The notes under the pieces are model-generated. The model did not search any database. It saw only the letters and a program-made list of their open reading frames with translations, and had not been told where the DNA came from. Positions 12,346 through 24,185 of a stretch of DNA of 64,000 bases are shown here, one piece after another. The stretch's first letter is position 1. Every line of letters begins with the position of its first letter. The position numbers and the translations under genes are program-made. Origin of the DNA: Lactarius indigo (Eukaryota > Basidiomycota > Agaricomycetes > Russulales > Russulaceae); contig JAFKAC010000016.1 of the NCBI GenBank assembly GCA_025766275.1, positions 186,001 to 250,000 of the forward strand. The letters run 5' to 3'.

Positions 12346-13084
12346 GCTATTAATGGAGGATCAGCGCAATCAACACTGGGATAAGATAGAGGCTGGCCGG
12401 CAGGCCGCAGATCACCTGATCTTCGCAGTGCAGATCTGGCCTAATGGACGTGACCATAGCCCCACTTTAATTTGCACCGTTTGTCTCCGCGCTCACATCT
12501 TGCCCAATCTCGCTTCTCATCTCAGTCTACTCATTTCCTTGGGGGGAACCTGGAGAACGATCTCGTACTCGCAATCTAGAATTCCTTGGTGAAGTGCAAG
12601 ACGTGACTTCTAGGCCCACCACAGAACTCTGAGCTGCCTCGAGCAAGCCAACATGTAATTACTTTTATCTATTTGTTCGGCACTATTCTCAAAGGTATTG
12701 TCACACTCCTGATGAGTGGATTTTGGTCAGGAGAGGAAAGCTCATCGATGAGGCGAAGTGGAATATGTACAGCACTTGTCCTCATTCTCTACACCCGAGA
12801 AAATGTAGTACGCAACCCCACATGCTCCAGTGCATTTTTGGACGCTGTTATTGTTTTGACCACCTTCCACAGCTACTTTCACAGCTAAGGTCCTCACATT
12901 ACTCGAGCAACTACACACACATCTGTCATGAGTCCACTTTTCACAACACAAGACAATACAGCGTATATACTTACCTGAAGAATCATATGTAATTATAGAA
13001 GTCCACACTTTGAACAACGGTAGGTTGAGGGCCACAAACTTGAAGCCCACTTCAGGAAGACACAGGCTGCCAGTGGAGGCGGAG
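12346..13084. other. Stretch with no recognisable gene
   Basis: Short overlapping frames exist on both strands around 12670-13050, but none resembles a known family or forms a spliced gene that I can support. Confidence 0.4.
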
Positions 13085-14643
13085 GCTGCATTGAGGCTGC
13101 AGATATAATTTCATATAAACTGCGAACAAATTGATTCGCAAGGATACGCGGATTGAGTTAACATATGCGCGTAGGCACAGCCCCCACTGGCAACAGGACT
13201 ATGAAGGCCAGTTGAAAACTTGCAAGTGGAAAGAGTATAGAACGCATAGTGTGCATATATTGGGGGAAGACAGCAAATCAAGTGCGCGGACCGGAGATCC
13301 CGTTATAAGGTCAAGCAACATGCGGAGGAAATTTCCTGGAGCCTATAGCCCTATACAACCCTCAGTCTACAGTTGAGGCTGCAGGTCACAGCGTGTAAAA
13401 TTTCAGGGTATGAGTTCAGACTCTGTCTAGGTATGCTAGGTGGTTGAGGTGTGGGGGAAGACAACTGCCGCGCGTGCAGGGCGAGGTGAGAGTCTGGGGA
13501 ATCCTATGAATCGTATGATGTAGCGATCGGGTCTCCTGTAGTTACGAAGAAAGGTGTCACTGTATGCGTTCGAGAGGTGAGAATCCGCCACACACGTTCC
13601 ATTCATGTTTACGTGTGCGCACGTGAGTTATTTACGCTTCCGTGCAAAATCCGAGGTTAATTGGAGGGGTGATCACCAACAGTAAAGCAGTATGCAGCTA
13701 CGTCGTAGTCAATACAATGAATGTGTGGAGGGAGCAGAGCCACGACTGAGCATGGCGGGAAGTGAGTCCGGCGCGTCGCTCCGTCCTTACGCAGTTAGGG
13801 GCTTTCCCGCGAGTTGCTACGATAAGTATCCAACATAGACTCGTCGCAGACCAAGAGCGCGCCTTTTCTTTCTCTCAAAATATTAACGTATTAACCGTGA
13901 CGCGAGACGCTTCCCTCCGAATATACTGCGCAGTTTTTTTCTCCATTGACTAGACCTGGACCCCATGGCATTAAGCTTCGGGCTCCGTGGATTCGCCAAG
14001 GCGACTATCACATATGAGGATGAGTGTGCTTGGGCCAGGGGTGACGATGCCTGAATGATGCGTCCTATGCCGAGCCTTGTGCGAGACATGCCTCGTTTAT
14101 TATTTGTGGACCCTCGCGACAACTGAATGGTTCTTCTTCTTATAGTCATGTCGGAAGCTGGCGTCCGAAGTGGTTTTCCAATCGAGAACGAGAGTGACCA
14201 TCGCCACCCGCAAACCAAATGGGTAGAATACTATATGACTGATCTGGTCAAGGCTTCCAGTGGAGTGCTGATCTGGCGAAGAATTCCATGGCAGGGTGAT
14301 GACGCATACTGCGCTATTTATGGGGCATCGACTCTAAGATAACATAGTGTGTCGCAGATCCTAACTTCCACAGTGCTGATATGGTCCAAAGGGACAGACG
14401 CGCTACCGTGACGGCACATCCATTGGATTCAATTCAACTTATTTTGGTTGATAAATCAGAAAAACTTCAAAGCTGACGTTGATCGATTTGACCATTCTTA
14501 GTCCTTTTTTGGAGCCTTACGGTGCTCACACAACGTGAGACAACTATTCAAATGAACAAACTGAGGGATAACCTGAGCCGCAAAACAGGGTCAGTTTACT
14601 TTTGTTGAATACCTGTCAATTTCAACTCCTCCGCTTCTTTTCA

Positions 14644-15910
14644 CTAGAGTTTCGCTACATCCCGAATGTTGTCCTGAATAGCAATATCAGACGGCTCGTC
14701 GGACAGCAGTAGCCTTAGTGTTCGCTCTGGCTCATCCCAGTGTGCCTTAGAGATGGTGTTTAAGCGAAATCATAAGGGCGTCAGTGAAAAATATACTCAC
14801 GCAGTGATTGGCGCCTCGCATTCGCACCACAGAATGTTTCCTAATACGCTTCCCGTCCTTCCTTGCCTGCTCTATCTCTGCGCTAAACGACCAGGCGCCC
14901 AATGGCATCAACCAGACGGAGCGGTCGCACCAGAAGTAGCGGAATTCTACGTTTGGCCATGGGATTTCATCATGTTGCGGCGCGAACAGTGCGGTTTCAC
15001 GAAGCCAGGTGAAAACGCCGCGATTAAAGCCGCTGTTGTGAATCACCGTATCTGACCCATCGAGTAAGGTAGGAGGTTCATGGAACGTCGAAACAAGCTC
15101 TTCATGGGACATCCTTGCAATCGTGGGGCTGGGTTCGTCTAACGCGTCGCGAAGCGATAACGTCTCGAGGGTATCACCGTGGGCATAATAGCCTGTGATC
15201 CACAACGGAAAAATCTTGATTCCTTTCTCTAAGGGGATGGATGGGTCATTCAATGGGAAGTAGTATCCTTTTGGGGAAGGGTAACCCATTGCTGAGGATG
15301 GGGGATCTGGGGATGATTGCGTTCACGTCAGGAATGAGTTCCCTATCACTTCGGCCTCATCAGATTGGGAGACGCACCGTACGCGATGACTCTGCGGATG
15401 TACTGGCTTAGCCCCCACGACTCCGAGTCAAACGATGGGGCGTATGCGAGGAATGAGTTTACAAAAACCGTGCCAAGTGACCAGCCGGCTAAGACGATAC
15501 TATTGATAGGCAGCCCCCCTGATTTCACGAGCTGGGTAAGGAAGTCATAAAGTTCTCCGGCACGAGTTTTCATGTAGTGGTAAGTGTTCTCAGTAGCCGC
15601 TGGAGTATCGTGCTTAGTCGAAAGGAGCAAGGCGCGGTCTTCTTCGCTGAATGGCGCAGAGCCTGGATAATCACGTCTGTTGATGGCGACTACGCGCGCC
15701 CCAAGCTTTCCCGCGAGAGGCAGGAAGCGGGTGAAGAAACCTGCAGACGGTGGAACCCAAAGATAGAACCGTGGGAATAGGAAACGGACCTGCTGTGCCC
15801 CCTCGTCCATGTACCATCACAAGGGTAACATAGTCTTTCTGGGGGAGGGGCGGAGGGCCTGTATCGAGGAAAGCGAAGACTCCTAACCTTTTCCACTGTG
15901 TACTCTGCAT
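14644..15910 (-). CDS. Alpha/beta-hydrolase fold protein (paralog 2, intact)
   Basis: Four exons (15910-15790, 15740-15378, 15306-14801, 14745-14644) joined by introns of 49, 71 and 55 bp, all GT-AG and in phase, encode 363 residues. The start MQSTQWKRLGVF is the first ATG of the frame. The oxyanion-hole motif VMVHG is at residues 32-35, the nucleophile elbow GWSLG at 126-130 (Ser128), and the catalytic His is in GANHC (His329), followed by AHWDEPERTL, a common end of this fungal group. D289 in FWCDRS is a candidate acid but is not proven. No signal peptide is evident, so it is probably intracellular. The family hydrolyses ester or related bonds; the substrate cannot be told from sequence. 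It is the only intact member of the duplicated pair. Confidence 0.88.
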
Positions 15911-16089
15911 GGTCGGAAAGGACGCCCAAAGTCGTCCCCGTTCGGCGGGTATATAAGGCGCACGTAGAAGTTCCTATCAGCCGATGGTCTCCGACGGATC
16001 TCCCCACTCGTCACGTAACTGTCACGTGTCGTGACGGGTGCGAAAAGGTGCGCCCCAGTCTCAAGGTCCCGATCCCGAAAACCCATATC

Positions 16090-16650
16090 ATACCCAGTAT
16101 GCGGTTTCTGTTTTGTCATGAGGACTTCCGTGTGAGAAAAGTGGTGCAAATTGCGCATCCGGGTACTGTTCCCACCATGCTAAGATATGCTCGACGCACG
16201 ACAATCTTAATTGGATGCTCGCCTGCTACTAGAGGTGCACGGTACACGCACTGAAGGAGCCAGTTTTTGGCACGCTTCAATCCAAAAATGACCGTGTCGT
16301 CAGTAAAGTAAAGATGGGTCTGCGAACATCGTGGGAAATACCAAAGTTTCCGACTCGGAGTCGTAGCCAGACTGCTGCGGATCCCAAGGCGGATCCAGTC
16401 CAGATAAAATCGAACCACTCTTGGCGCTCTCAGACTCGGACGCAATGCCGAATGCCCATTGGCGTCGTGATCGAAGCATGCGAAGTTTGAACACATGTTT
16501 TACGGGAATCGAACATCGAGGATTGGTGGGGCACACAAGGACATCTTGGACGAGTCCTTACTACCTCGAAAAGGGGAGGAGTCGGGACTGTGACGCAAGG
16601 CGTGGTTCCCGAGGTTGACCATAAATGCAGCTGACGGCGGGACATCAATT
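16090..16650 (-). pseudogene. Unrecognised gene relic, second copy
   Basis: Homologous to 10561-11040 (shared ATCGTGGGAAATACCAAAGT and GTTTGAACAYATGTTT strings) but with more indels and no consistent frame. The function is not recognised. Confidence 0.35.
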
Positions 16651-16790
16651 ACTGCACAGTAGTTCTGCTGCCGTCACGAACAGGTGACACCCACGACTAA
16701 GTCAAGCGGTCTCAAATGTCCAAGAAAGAGGCAAATAAATAAAGGGCAGCACAGTCCGAAAATTAAGAAAACAGGGAAAATTAAGATACT

Positions 16791-17331
16791 GTACCGCTTA
16801 CACAATACCACCACAGAAGAAGTTATATTTAAACTCCGAAAGACTCCGAAAACAGACGTGTTCGTTTTTGTTTACAGCCATATCTACTGTATTTTGCTAT
16901 ACTCACTGAGGGTATGGCGGTGCTATACTATTGTAGAGATATAGATACTGTTTTGCGAGACCGGTACTGTAACCCATTGGCAATATTGGATGGACTACGC
17001 CGATGACACAGCGGGGCATAGTGCCTAGTCTCTGCGAGAAGGGCACTCGGGCTGTCTATTCTACATGGGGCACCAGTCTGCTATCCGTCTCCCAAAAAAA
17101 GGGTCTTGGAGACCATTTAGGATACCTACCAGTCTCGCGTGACTCGGACTGGTTGCATGGGGGAGAATGCACGAGTAGGGAGGGGGAGATCTTTCCGCCC
17201 GGCCATTATAGCCAGCTGGCGCTCCCACAGGTGCTCCTGACCGCACAATCCCCTTTCGGGGGGCTAGCTGCGCTCCTCCAGTCCCAAGTGATCCACAGTC
17301 CCAAGTGATCCACACGGCGAAAAAACCAATC
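16791..17331. other. Stretch with no recognisable gene
   Basis: No gene is recognisable. CAGTCCCAAGTGATCCACA repeats in tandem at about 17279-17313, close to the retrocopy insertion point. Confidence 0.4.
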
Positions 17332-17338
17332 GCCGCGG

Positions 17339-17377
<39 letters not shown>

Positions 17378-17645
17378 AGTATTTATTCCGGGACAGAGCA
17401 TAGCTCAAGACCGGTCTTCAGACATAGTAGATGTAAGAAATTAGTAGGTAGAAGGAGTTAAAACTCGCGTGCGCCGATGTATGGGGTAAAGTAAATAGCC
17501 GGAACTAGATTGGCCACCTCCCAGAGGAATGCCAGGGTCAACCATAAAGGTAAAGAGGGGTCACGGAACCAGTTAGCGAAAAACCGGGACAAAGTAGTAC
17601 GTAGTGCGCTTATGATGTGATGCTATTTTAGGCCGCGGGATCCTT
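17332..17645 (-). mobile_element. Poly(A)-tailed retrocopy (processed mRNA fragment or SINE-like) with 14-bp TSD
   Basis: The insert at about 17346-17631 is flanked by perfect copies of GCCGCGGGATCCTT (17332-17345 and 17632-17645). On the minus strand it ends in 29 A (T run 17344-17372), preceded by AATAAATACTG, a polyadenylation signal at the right distance. The insert also holds a ~50-codon minus-strand frame with hydrophobic peptides (LWLTLAFLWEVANLVP, AIYFTPYIGARE) that ends in a stop before the tail. This fits the C-terminus and 3' UTR of a cellular membrane-protein mRNA, copied in trans by a LINE and truncated at its 5' end. A SINE or unknown LINE tail is the alternative. It ends 59 bp before the start codon of the dioxygenase gene. 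Confidence 0.75.
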
Positions 17646-17704
17646 CTACCATCCTTTAAGAGGATCCGCCGAAGCGACTGAGACCATCATACACGTACAA
17701 TTCC

Positions 17705-19137
17705 ATGACCATCCAGACTGTTCCTCTCGCCCTCCCTCCTTCAGCTGATCCCTCCAAATTCACACTGTTTGGTAGGGAGGTAATCGGTGTGGATCCCGAA
17801 AACCTATCCCCCGCAGAGTTCGCTGAAATTGAGCGACTTCTCTACACGGTGAGTTCGACCCTAGAAGTCTCTTTCCTGGCACCTAATCCTACCCTTCCAG
17901 CACGACGCTCTTCTTTTCAGAAACACCAACCTTTCTCCTGAGCAACAATATGCCTTTACAAAGGTAGGTGTGCATGCGTCCACCACCTCGAACCCTGGGG
18001 CCATAAACTAACCGTGCCCAATATTTTCACCATCCGTCGTTCAGGCATTTGACCCGATATCTGAGGTATATGCACATGGCAACCAGAAGACGGATTCGAC
18101 CAAGAAGTCGGTCCTGCATTACCTTAAGATGATCCCCCACGTACCGCAGGTGCAGTTGGTCGGCAATGGCACACTGTACAACCACGAGGGCCTTGAAACT
18201 GTCGAACTTAAGCACCCCTCCCACCGTATCTCTCACAAGACCGTCGTCTCGCCCGAGGATGAGGCGCGCGGAGCGACTCGCTTCTGCCGCTGGCACATGG
18301 ACGCGGCACTATACGATCTCTTACCACCCAATGTGACGACGCTGTACGCGTTGCGTGTGCCGCAGGGCCCGCAGCAGGTCTGTCGCTACGATGACGGCAC
18401 CAGCGATGAGCTCCCCATACCACTCGGCACGACCGCATTCGTCTCGGGCAGAACCATGTTCGAGATACTGCCCCGCCCGTTGCAGAGCGTCGCCGTGCGC
18501 GCACGCGTTCGCTATGCACCGCACCCGTACGTGTGGATGGGGCCCACAGCCATGCACAGCACAGGCCTCGCGGTCGAGAGTGAAGGGAAGGAGGTCCCCC
18601 TCGACCAGCTCCCACCGTGGTCGGAGGACAAGGTCCGGGTGTTCCCTGTGGTACGTGTCCTCTCCGTGGTGCACGAAGCTTCTCAAAGTTTGGGTCCTCG
18701 GAAAGACGTGGAAGAATCCTGTGACGGGCGCGCTGCACTTCCAAGTGCACCCTAGTGCTGCGCAAGAGCTGTTCATCGACCCGCTGCCGGAGGGTGTGTC
18801 ACGTGATGGCGCGCTGTATCCTGAAGGTGCACACCTCACGGATCTCAAAGAGATGCGCGACTTGCTGTACAAGATGCAGCGTCCTGCAATCGCACCGAGT
18901 GTTTGTCTTTTTTTTTATTGGTACCCTTCCGTCGCTGATGTGTGGAAAAAAAACTAGTTGGTATACCCACACGACTGGAAGGAAAAGGACCTCGTGGTAT
19001 TCCATAACCGTGGCGTGATGCATACCGTCGTCGGCGCGTTGAAGCCAGACCAAGTGCGCGTTTTCCATCAGTCCAACCTTGCAGCATCGAGCGCCCCCGT
19101 GGGGCCCACGCTGGAGGACGTTAGGAAGTATGCGTGA
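17705..19137 (+). CDS. xanA: Fe(II)/alpha-ketoglutarate-dependent dioxygenase, xanthine dioxygenase-like
   Basis: Five exons (17705-17848, 17901-17963, 18045-18650, 18706-18900, 18958-19137) separated by introns of 52, 81, 55 and 57 bp give 395 residues, close to the usual length of fungal XanA. The fold is the TauD/TfdA type. The iron ligands are H153 and D155 in RWHMDAALY and H358 in HNRGVMHT, and R370 is the likely alpha-ketoglutarate-binding Arg. TLYALRVPQG, TTAFVSG, WKNPVTG and RPAIAP are motifs I associate with the XanA subgroup, which oxidises xanthine to uric acid in fungal purine use. The third and fourth introns were chosen because they restore WKNPVTG and APSLVYPHDW. The start context CCATGA is acceptable. 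The substrate is inferred from family resemblance. Confidence 0.85.
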
Positions 19138-20328
19138 GCAGCGATCAAGCGAGTGAGGTGTGGGTCGTGCATGTTTTGAGACGGCAGTAGCAGTAGTAAT
19201 TCGAACCATAGAGGAAGACGTGGTCTTGGCCTTATCATGGTTGTACTTTCTTATGGCGTCAAGCGGTGCTTACAGAAGCTAGGAAAGCACGACAGCGTCA
19301 TGCACTACAGACAAGTCGGCGCTTGAGACTGCGTCACACTCAGGCTCGTAAGTACCAGAACGAATACCTACCTCAGTCAGGAGAAGGGTAACTGAGGTGT
19401 CTACAAGATGATCTAGGGTTTAAGAATAAAATGGCAGCTGTACAGTTCGTGCGCCACTTGGGCACAAATCTGGAAATTACTTTGCCGAAACGAGTCGTTG
19501 ACTCGTTACATCTTTGTGGGTCTGCCTGTCCGAATGCCTCCATGACACTACCAATCTCCACACAGGTCTGTGTTCCCGATAGATCGATCGATCGAACAGG
19601 ACGGTCCTCTACATTGTTCGGGCCAAGGTTCGGGTAATCGACCTTCGCTCTCAGTAGTCAGTAAAACTGACTTTTGTATCATCTTGTATTATCGGTACGT
19701 ACAAATAGGGAGGCGTTGGGCCAGCCTCAGGCCACGACAGGGTTGGCTGGCAGCTCTTGTACCACCTCGGCTCGGCATATTCAGGAGTAAACGAAGCAGT
19801 TGTCGGTGACGTATGGGAACTGAATGTGTACGGTGTAACTGAAAACGACATCGATTCAGAATCTTTTCGTGTCCGTGATACAATGGGGTTTACTTGGGAG
19901 TGTATTGCGTATGCGGTCTTCAAATTTCGATACATACCTATAGTAAATGCGTACATTGGATAATATTCATTCTGTACTCTTTTTCGGTGTCACTCTTGTC
20001 TGTATCAACTATCAATTGCTTGTGATACTTCTTCTAAGTAATTAGCTTCGAGTTTACTAAGATTTTATGAGAGGGCACAGTATCATGCTCGTAACGTCGA
20101 AAGTATTTCTGTGCGCATTTTCATCGTCGTTTTCAATTTGATTTTCCAAGTTTGGTCTTGTGCGGTATATAAACGATGAAGAGGAGAAACAGTGGGCCAC
20201 TTTCCGTCCGCTTACAGTAACCCACCGACAACGTAGGCAGAATGGTTTTTTAATATGCTACATTGGTTTGGTTTTACTCACTGGGTTGTACTGTCCACAT
20301 TAACTTTTTGTGTGTCACATTACAAGAG
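19138..20328. other. Stretch with no recognisable gene
   Basis: This lies between the convergent dioxygenase and hydrolase genes, so it holds both 3' flanks. GATCGATCGATCGA occurs at about 19582. No gene was recognised. Confidence 0.4.
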
Positions 20329-21580
20329 TTACGTTACATCAGCAGGTTCGTCTGCTAGGAGTACTGTTAGAGCGCGCTCGGGCTCATCCCAATGTGCCTG
20401 TACCAGAACCGCGGTCAGGAGTGTATCCGTGATCGCAAATCCAAAGAGACGCTTACAAAGTGGTTCGCTCCGTGCATGCGCACCACGGAACTCTTCCTCA
20501 TCCTCTTCTTCACCGAGTCCTTCCCTTGCTTAGCAGATTCGGCCATCTCGGCCTTGAACGCCCAAGCACCCCAAACGATCAACCCGATTGTACGGTCGCA
20601 CCAGACAAATCTGAACTCAATATCACCCCACTCCTTATCGCTCGCCGTGGCATTGATTGGGAAAAGTGCAGCATCGTGAAGACGGTCAAAGGTGCCTTGT
20701 TTAACGCCGTTATATATCATGAGCAGGTCCATGTTGTCAGGTTTTGCACCTTCCTCATAGACGTTTTGCAGGAGATCTTCTGGTGACATGTTCTCGATAG
20801 ACGAGCGTGGCTCCGATAGGACATTGCGTGCCAGCGTCTCGAGCGTGTCGCCATGGGAAAAATACCCAGTTACCCACGTGAGAAACACTTTTGTGTGTTC
20901 TCCAGAAGCAACAGACGGGTCACTCAACGGATCGTACATTGCGGGGGGGTGGTATCCCAGCAGATGCGGCGGCGGGTCTGAGGTGATAAGCGCGAAGAAG
21001 CGATAGAAGGACAAGCGAGAGTAGCGCACCGTACGCGATGACCCGGCGGAAATATTGGTGCAGCGCAATGTTAGTCGTTGGGAAGGAAGGAGCATGAGCC
21101 AGAAATGCCGTCATCCAGAGCGCACCGAGCGACCAGCCGGCGAGGATGATGCTCTTCGGAGGGATATCACCCGCAGCGACAAGGTGGAGGAGGAAGTCGT
21201 ACAGCTCGCGGGCCAGACCCTTCACGAAATTGTCTATTATCAATTGATCTCCCACTGTATCATCTGCGGATGAAACTAGGAGAGCACGCTCTTCGTCGCT
21301 GAAAGGTTTTGAGAGAGGGTAGCCACGCCGGTTGATCAGTACAACGCGAGCACCGAGCTTCCCTGCTTTCTGAGCGAGGCGACTGAATACACCTGCCAGA
21401 GCAAAGAGGGCAGGGGTTAAGAACTTGATCCGAGCAAGTGTTAGAGCCCATACCTGCTGGGAACGCTAGACCATGCACCATGACAAGTGTGAGGTATCGT
21501 CCCTCGCTGGTTGTGCTAGTCGGTACGCCCGTGTCTTTGTAGGCGAATACGCCGGCAGTTTTCCATTCGTCGTGAGACAT
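20329..21580 (-). CDS. Alpha/beta-hydrolase fold protein (paralog 3)
   Basis: Four exons (21580-21454, 21392-21030, 20977-20457, 20397-20329) with introns of 61, 52 and 59 bp encode 359 residues. All three intron positions and phases match those of the copy at 14644-15910, and exon 2 is the same length (363 bp). Motifs are VMVHG near residue 36, GWSLG at 128-132 (Ser130 nucleophile), FRFVWCDRT, and GANHF (His336) followed across the last intron by AHWDEPERAL. The sequence is clearly more diverged than the pair in the segmental duplication, so it is an older paralog. Its role is presumably hydrolysis of a small ester or lactone; nothing nearby identifies the substrate. Confidence 0.87.
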
Positions 21581-22933
21581 GACTACGCAGGAATGGGCCG
21601 TGATATAGCAGAAAGTATGGGTGATGGTTGTCAGTTGGCGTCACTGGCACGCGTCATGGCTTGTGGGTCCCCATATATATCTCCTGCGCCCTCGCTACAG
21701 ATGGGGTGCGGATTCAGTTGACATATAATGCATGACACAAGATCAACCCGCGGGCGGCAGTGATACGCTCGTGACAGAGAAACCATGCGTAATAACACGA
21801 GGACTGACTATTGACCGGCTTTCTGGCCGGGCTATTGAGTACAGATAATCCAAAAGGCATTGGGACTCGAACGTGGTCTTCCTGATGTTGAAGTTCTATG
21901 TGCTCCGTGGTCCAGGTCGGATATAGGTGGCGATGCTGGTGGGTGTCGTGGTACTACCAATGAATAGCATTCCCGGCATGACAAACTCCTGTAAGGCACA
22001 TTCGTCATTCCCCAGTGATGGGGATGATTGATGAGCGCTGAGCGCTGAGAGTCTGCGAGATGCCGGAATAACTTGAAGGTGTGCCATGTGGGAGTTGAAA
22101 AGCAGGGTCGACAAGTAAAGGAAAAGAAATGCCACATAAATTAAGTATGCGACATTTCCATCAGAAGTCGACGCAGTGCCAGTGATAGATTGCGCGTCAT
22201 GAGTGTTCAGCGTCAGAGTTGCACACTCCACATGGAATCACACTCCCGAAATGGAGGATTACAGTAAGAAGCATACGCAGTGCACCACTACCAGGGAGTT
22301 AACATGGGCCTATCTCTTCGAAGTTTGTTGTATGACGATAACAAGGCCTTGGGACAATTTGGTGTAGAGTAAGTTGCAATGCTACATTTAACCTGTCTTA
22401 TTGACTCCGCCTTGGACTCCGCCTTCCTCACAGTGCACCATCTTTCAGATAATCTTTACGCCTCAGATTGCCACTGCTGGGCTGTGATTATGTCTCTTAG
22501 ACGACTACATCGTCACTGAAGACGTGCGGCCAGTAATGAGGCGATATAGTGGCTCCACTGGCCTTGTGAAGAACCCTCTTCGAGCAGGAGGGTAAGTCCT
22601 CGTCGTCACGTTGCCAAATGCAGAGGCAATGTGGAGCCGCCCGTCGGGAGTCTTTCTATGGTACATGCGGTGAGGTAGGAGAGGTGGGTGTGCAACCGTG
22701 CGTTGACTGTGGTGCTCGCGTATTTACCACCAACAGATAGTGCCAACTTCAGACTTCTAGCACCGGTCGTGTGTAGCGTGGAGCCGCGCCTCCCATACAA
22801 AGGCTTCTTCACCGGCCTCGAGCGCGAATCTCCCGGTCCTGTTGAATTTGGCGCGGACTTCACCTGCTTCCGCCAAGAATCCTAGATGGAGAAGTCAGCA
22901 TTGGGGTGCACAACGTTATTCACCTACCACATT
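21581..22933. other. Stretch with no confidently recognised gene
   Basis: A minus-strand frame at 22231-21896 has one hydrophobic segment (YLIYVAFLFLYLSTLLF) and could be an exon of a membrane protein, but no family or splice partners could be assigned. Confidence 0.35.
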
Positions 22934-23074
22934 AACTATAGACGTTTACGCAGTATTACCTATGGACGGTCACTTCACATTTGTCCTAGACACACAGATT
23001 CGTGCTACATAGGGTATTAGGCCCCAAGGCGCACGTGAATGGATTCAAAAAAAAAAAAAAAAACTATAGACGTT
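22934..23074 (+). mobile_element. 5'-truncated LINE copy (~115 bp) with 13-bp TSD
   Basis: AACTATAGACGTT occurs at 22934-22946 and again at 23062-23074. Between them lie ~100 bp homologous to the 3' end of the LINE at 2430-2549, followed by about 17 A. This is a classic 5'-truncated target-primed reverse transcription product. A few substitutions separate it from the copy at the left edge. Confidence 0.93.
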
Positions 23075-24185
23075 CTGGAACTCAGAATAGGCTCATACCA
23101 GCCTCTATGAAGGAGTGTGTTGACCGGCGTGTGCAGACGGCCACGGCCTTGAATCTGGATTGCTCTCCGGGATTTCAAAGTCATTCCTCTCATCTCAAAT
23201 TATACCCGAAGGATCATCGCTTGAATCCGGTAGCTCCCTTACTCCAGTGCAAGTCTGACATGAGCAAGACCTGGTCATGGATTCCTTCAGGATGCCACTC
23301 CAACATATTCAACACAGCGCCGGACAAATAGAGGGAGCATGGCAGCAACACGATAGTGCAAGTGTAACAAAGGTACAACTTGATCGCATGATAGCAAACG
23401 ACAAACAAGACATTGAGAAGCAGCAACGACAATCCATTAGTACACTTATCCTCGAAGTTTCTCCGAGGCTCGAAAATCATGAGTGATAGGGAGAATCACA
23501 GCTCAGAAAGCACCGAATGCCAATTTTAGAAAGACCTGCCGATCCGACTAGGAGTGCAATTCACATCTCAAATGATCATCAGGGTTAGGCTTAATCCAAA
23601 CCATGTCTCGGCATTAAACGTGCTCAAAGCGCGTGCATGAGTAGGTGTGGAAGAGAGTGGATGCGAGAGGGGTTAAAGAGTTCAGGAGCAGCAGCCGGGA
23701 GCGAACGAGCTCAAAACAGCCTAAACCGAGAGGTGAAAGTGAGAGTCGGACGCGTAGGGATTCGAGGGAAGGAGAGGGGAATCAGGAAGATGCACGAAAT
23801 TAGGTTGATCGTTGAGCTACGAGACCGCGCAAAGGCAAGCACACGAAGTTGGATAAGTTGGGGAGGTGGAGTTGAAAGCCGAGTACCAGAACAAAGCTTA
23901 GAAGTCTTCTGCGAAAATCAAGCGACAATCGCGGAGAAAGGATAAAGTGAGAAGGTCAGTAAAACGGGGGATTGGGGATTAGAGGTAAGGGTCAGTCTTG
24001 AGGGGATGAGGACGATGAGCGCGACGGGGTAGCAAGTCGTGTACTTTCGACTTGAGATCTGGCCAGTAAGGTTTCTGTCGATGTGATGTCATCACTGGGT
24101 CACGCCACACAGTGGCGGGGCCACGTGACTCGTTGTATATACGCGTCGGTATCCAAACGCTTCCCCTCAGTCGCTTCTATCCTAC
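23075..24185. other. Stretch with no recognised gene; target site of element A at its end
   Basis: Purine-rich sequence at 23636-24010 has no supported gene. The last five bases, CCTAC (24181-24185), are the left copy of the target-site duplication of element A. Confidence 0.45.

Larger units (their letters stand above)
13085..16790. repeat. Segmental duplication, unit 2
   Basis: This is the second copy of the block at 7094-11210. It keeps an intact hydrolase (14644-15910), while the neighbouring relic gene is more degraded than in unit 1. The left part (13085-14440) shares GTGGTTTTCCAATYGAGAACGAG and TCCAAAGGGAYAGACGCGCT blocks with 8600-8815. Confidence 0.7.

Noticed and set aside
18208..18872. 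Long minus-strand frames opposite the xanthine dioxygenase
   Set aside because: They are shadows of a GC-rich coding exon; the plus-strand reading has family motifs and matching introns.
21896..22231. Minus-strand frame with a transmembrane-like stretch
   Set aside because: No family match, no start context or splice partners; not enough to call a gene.
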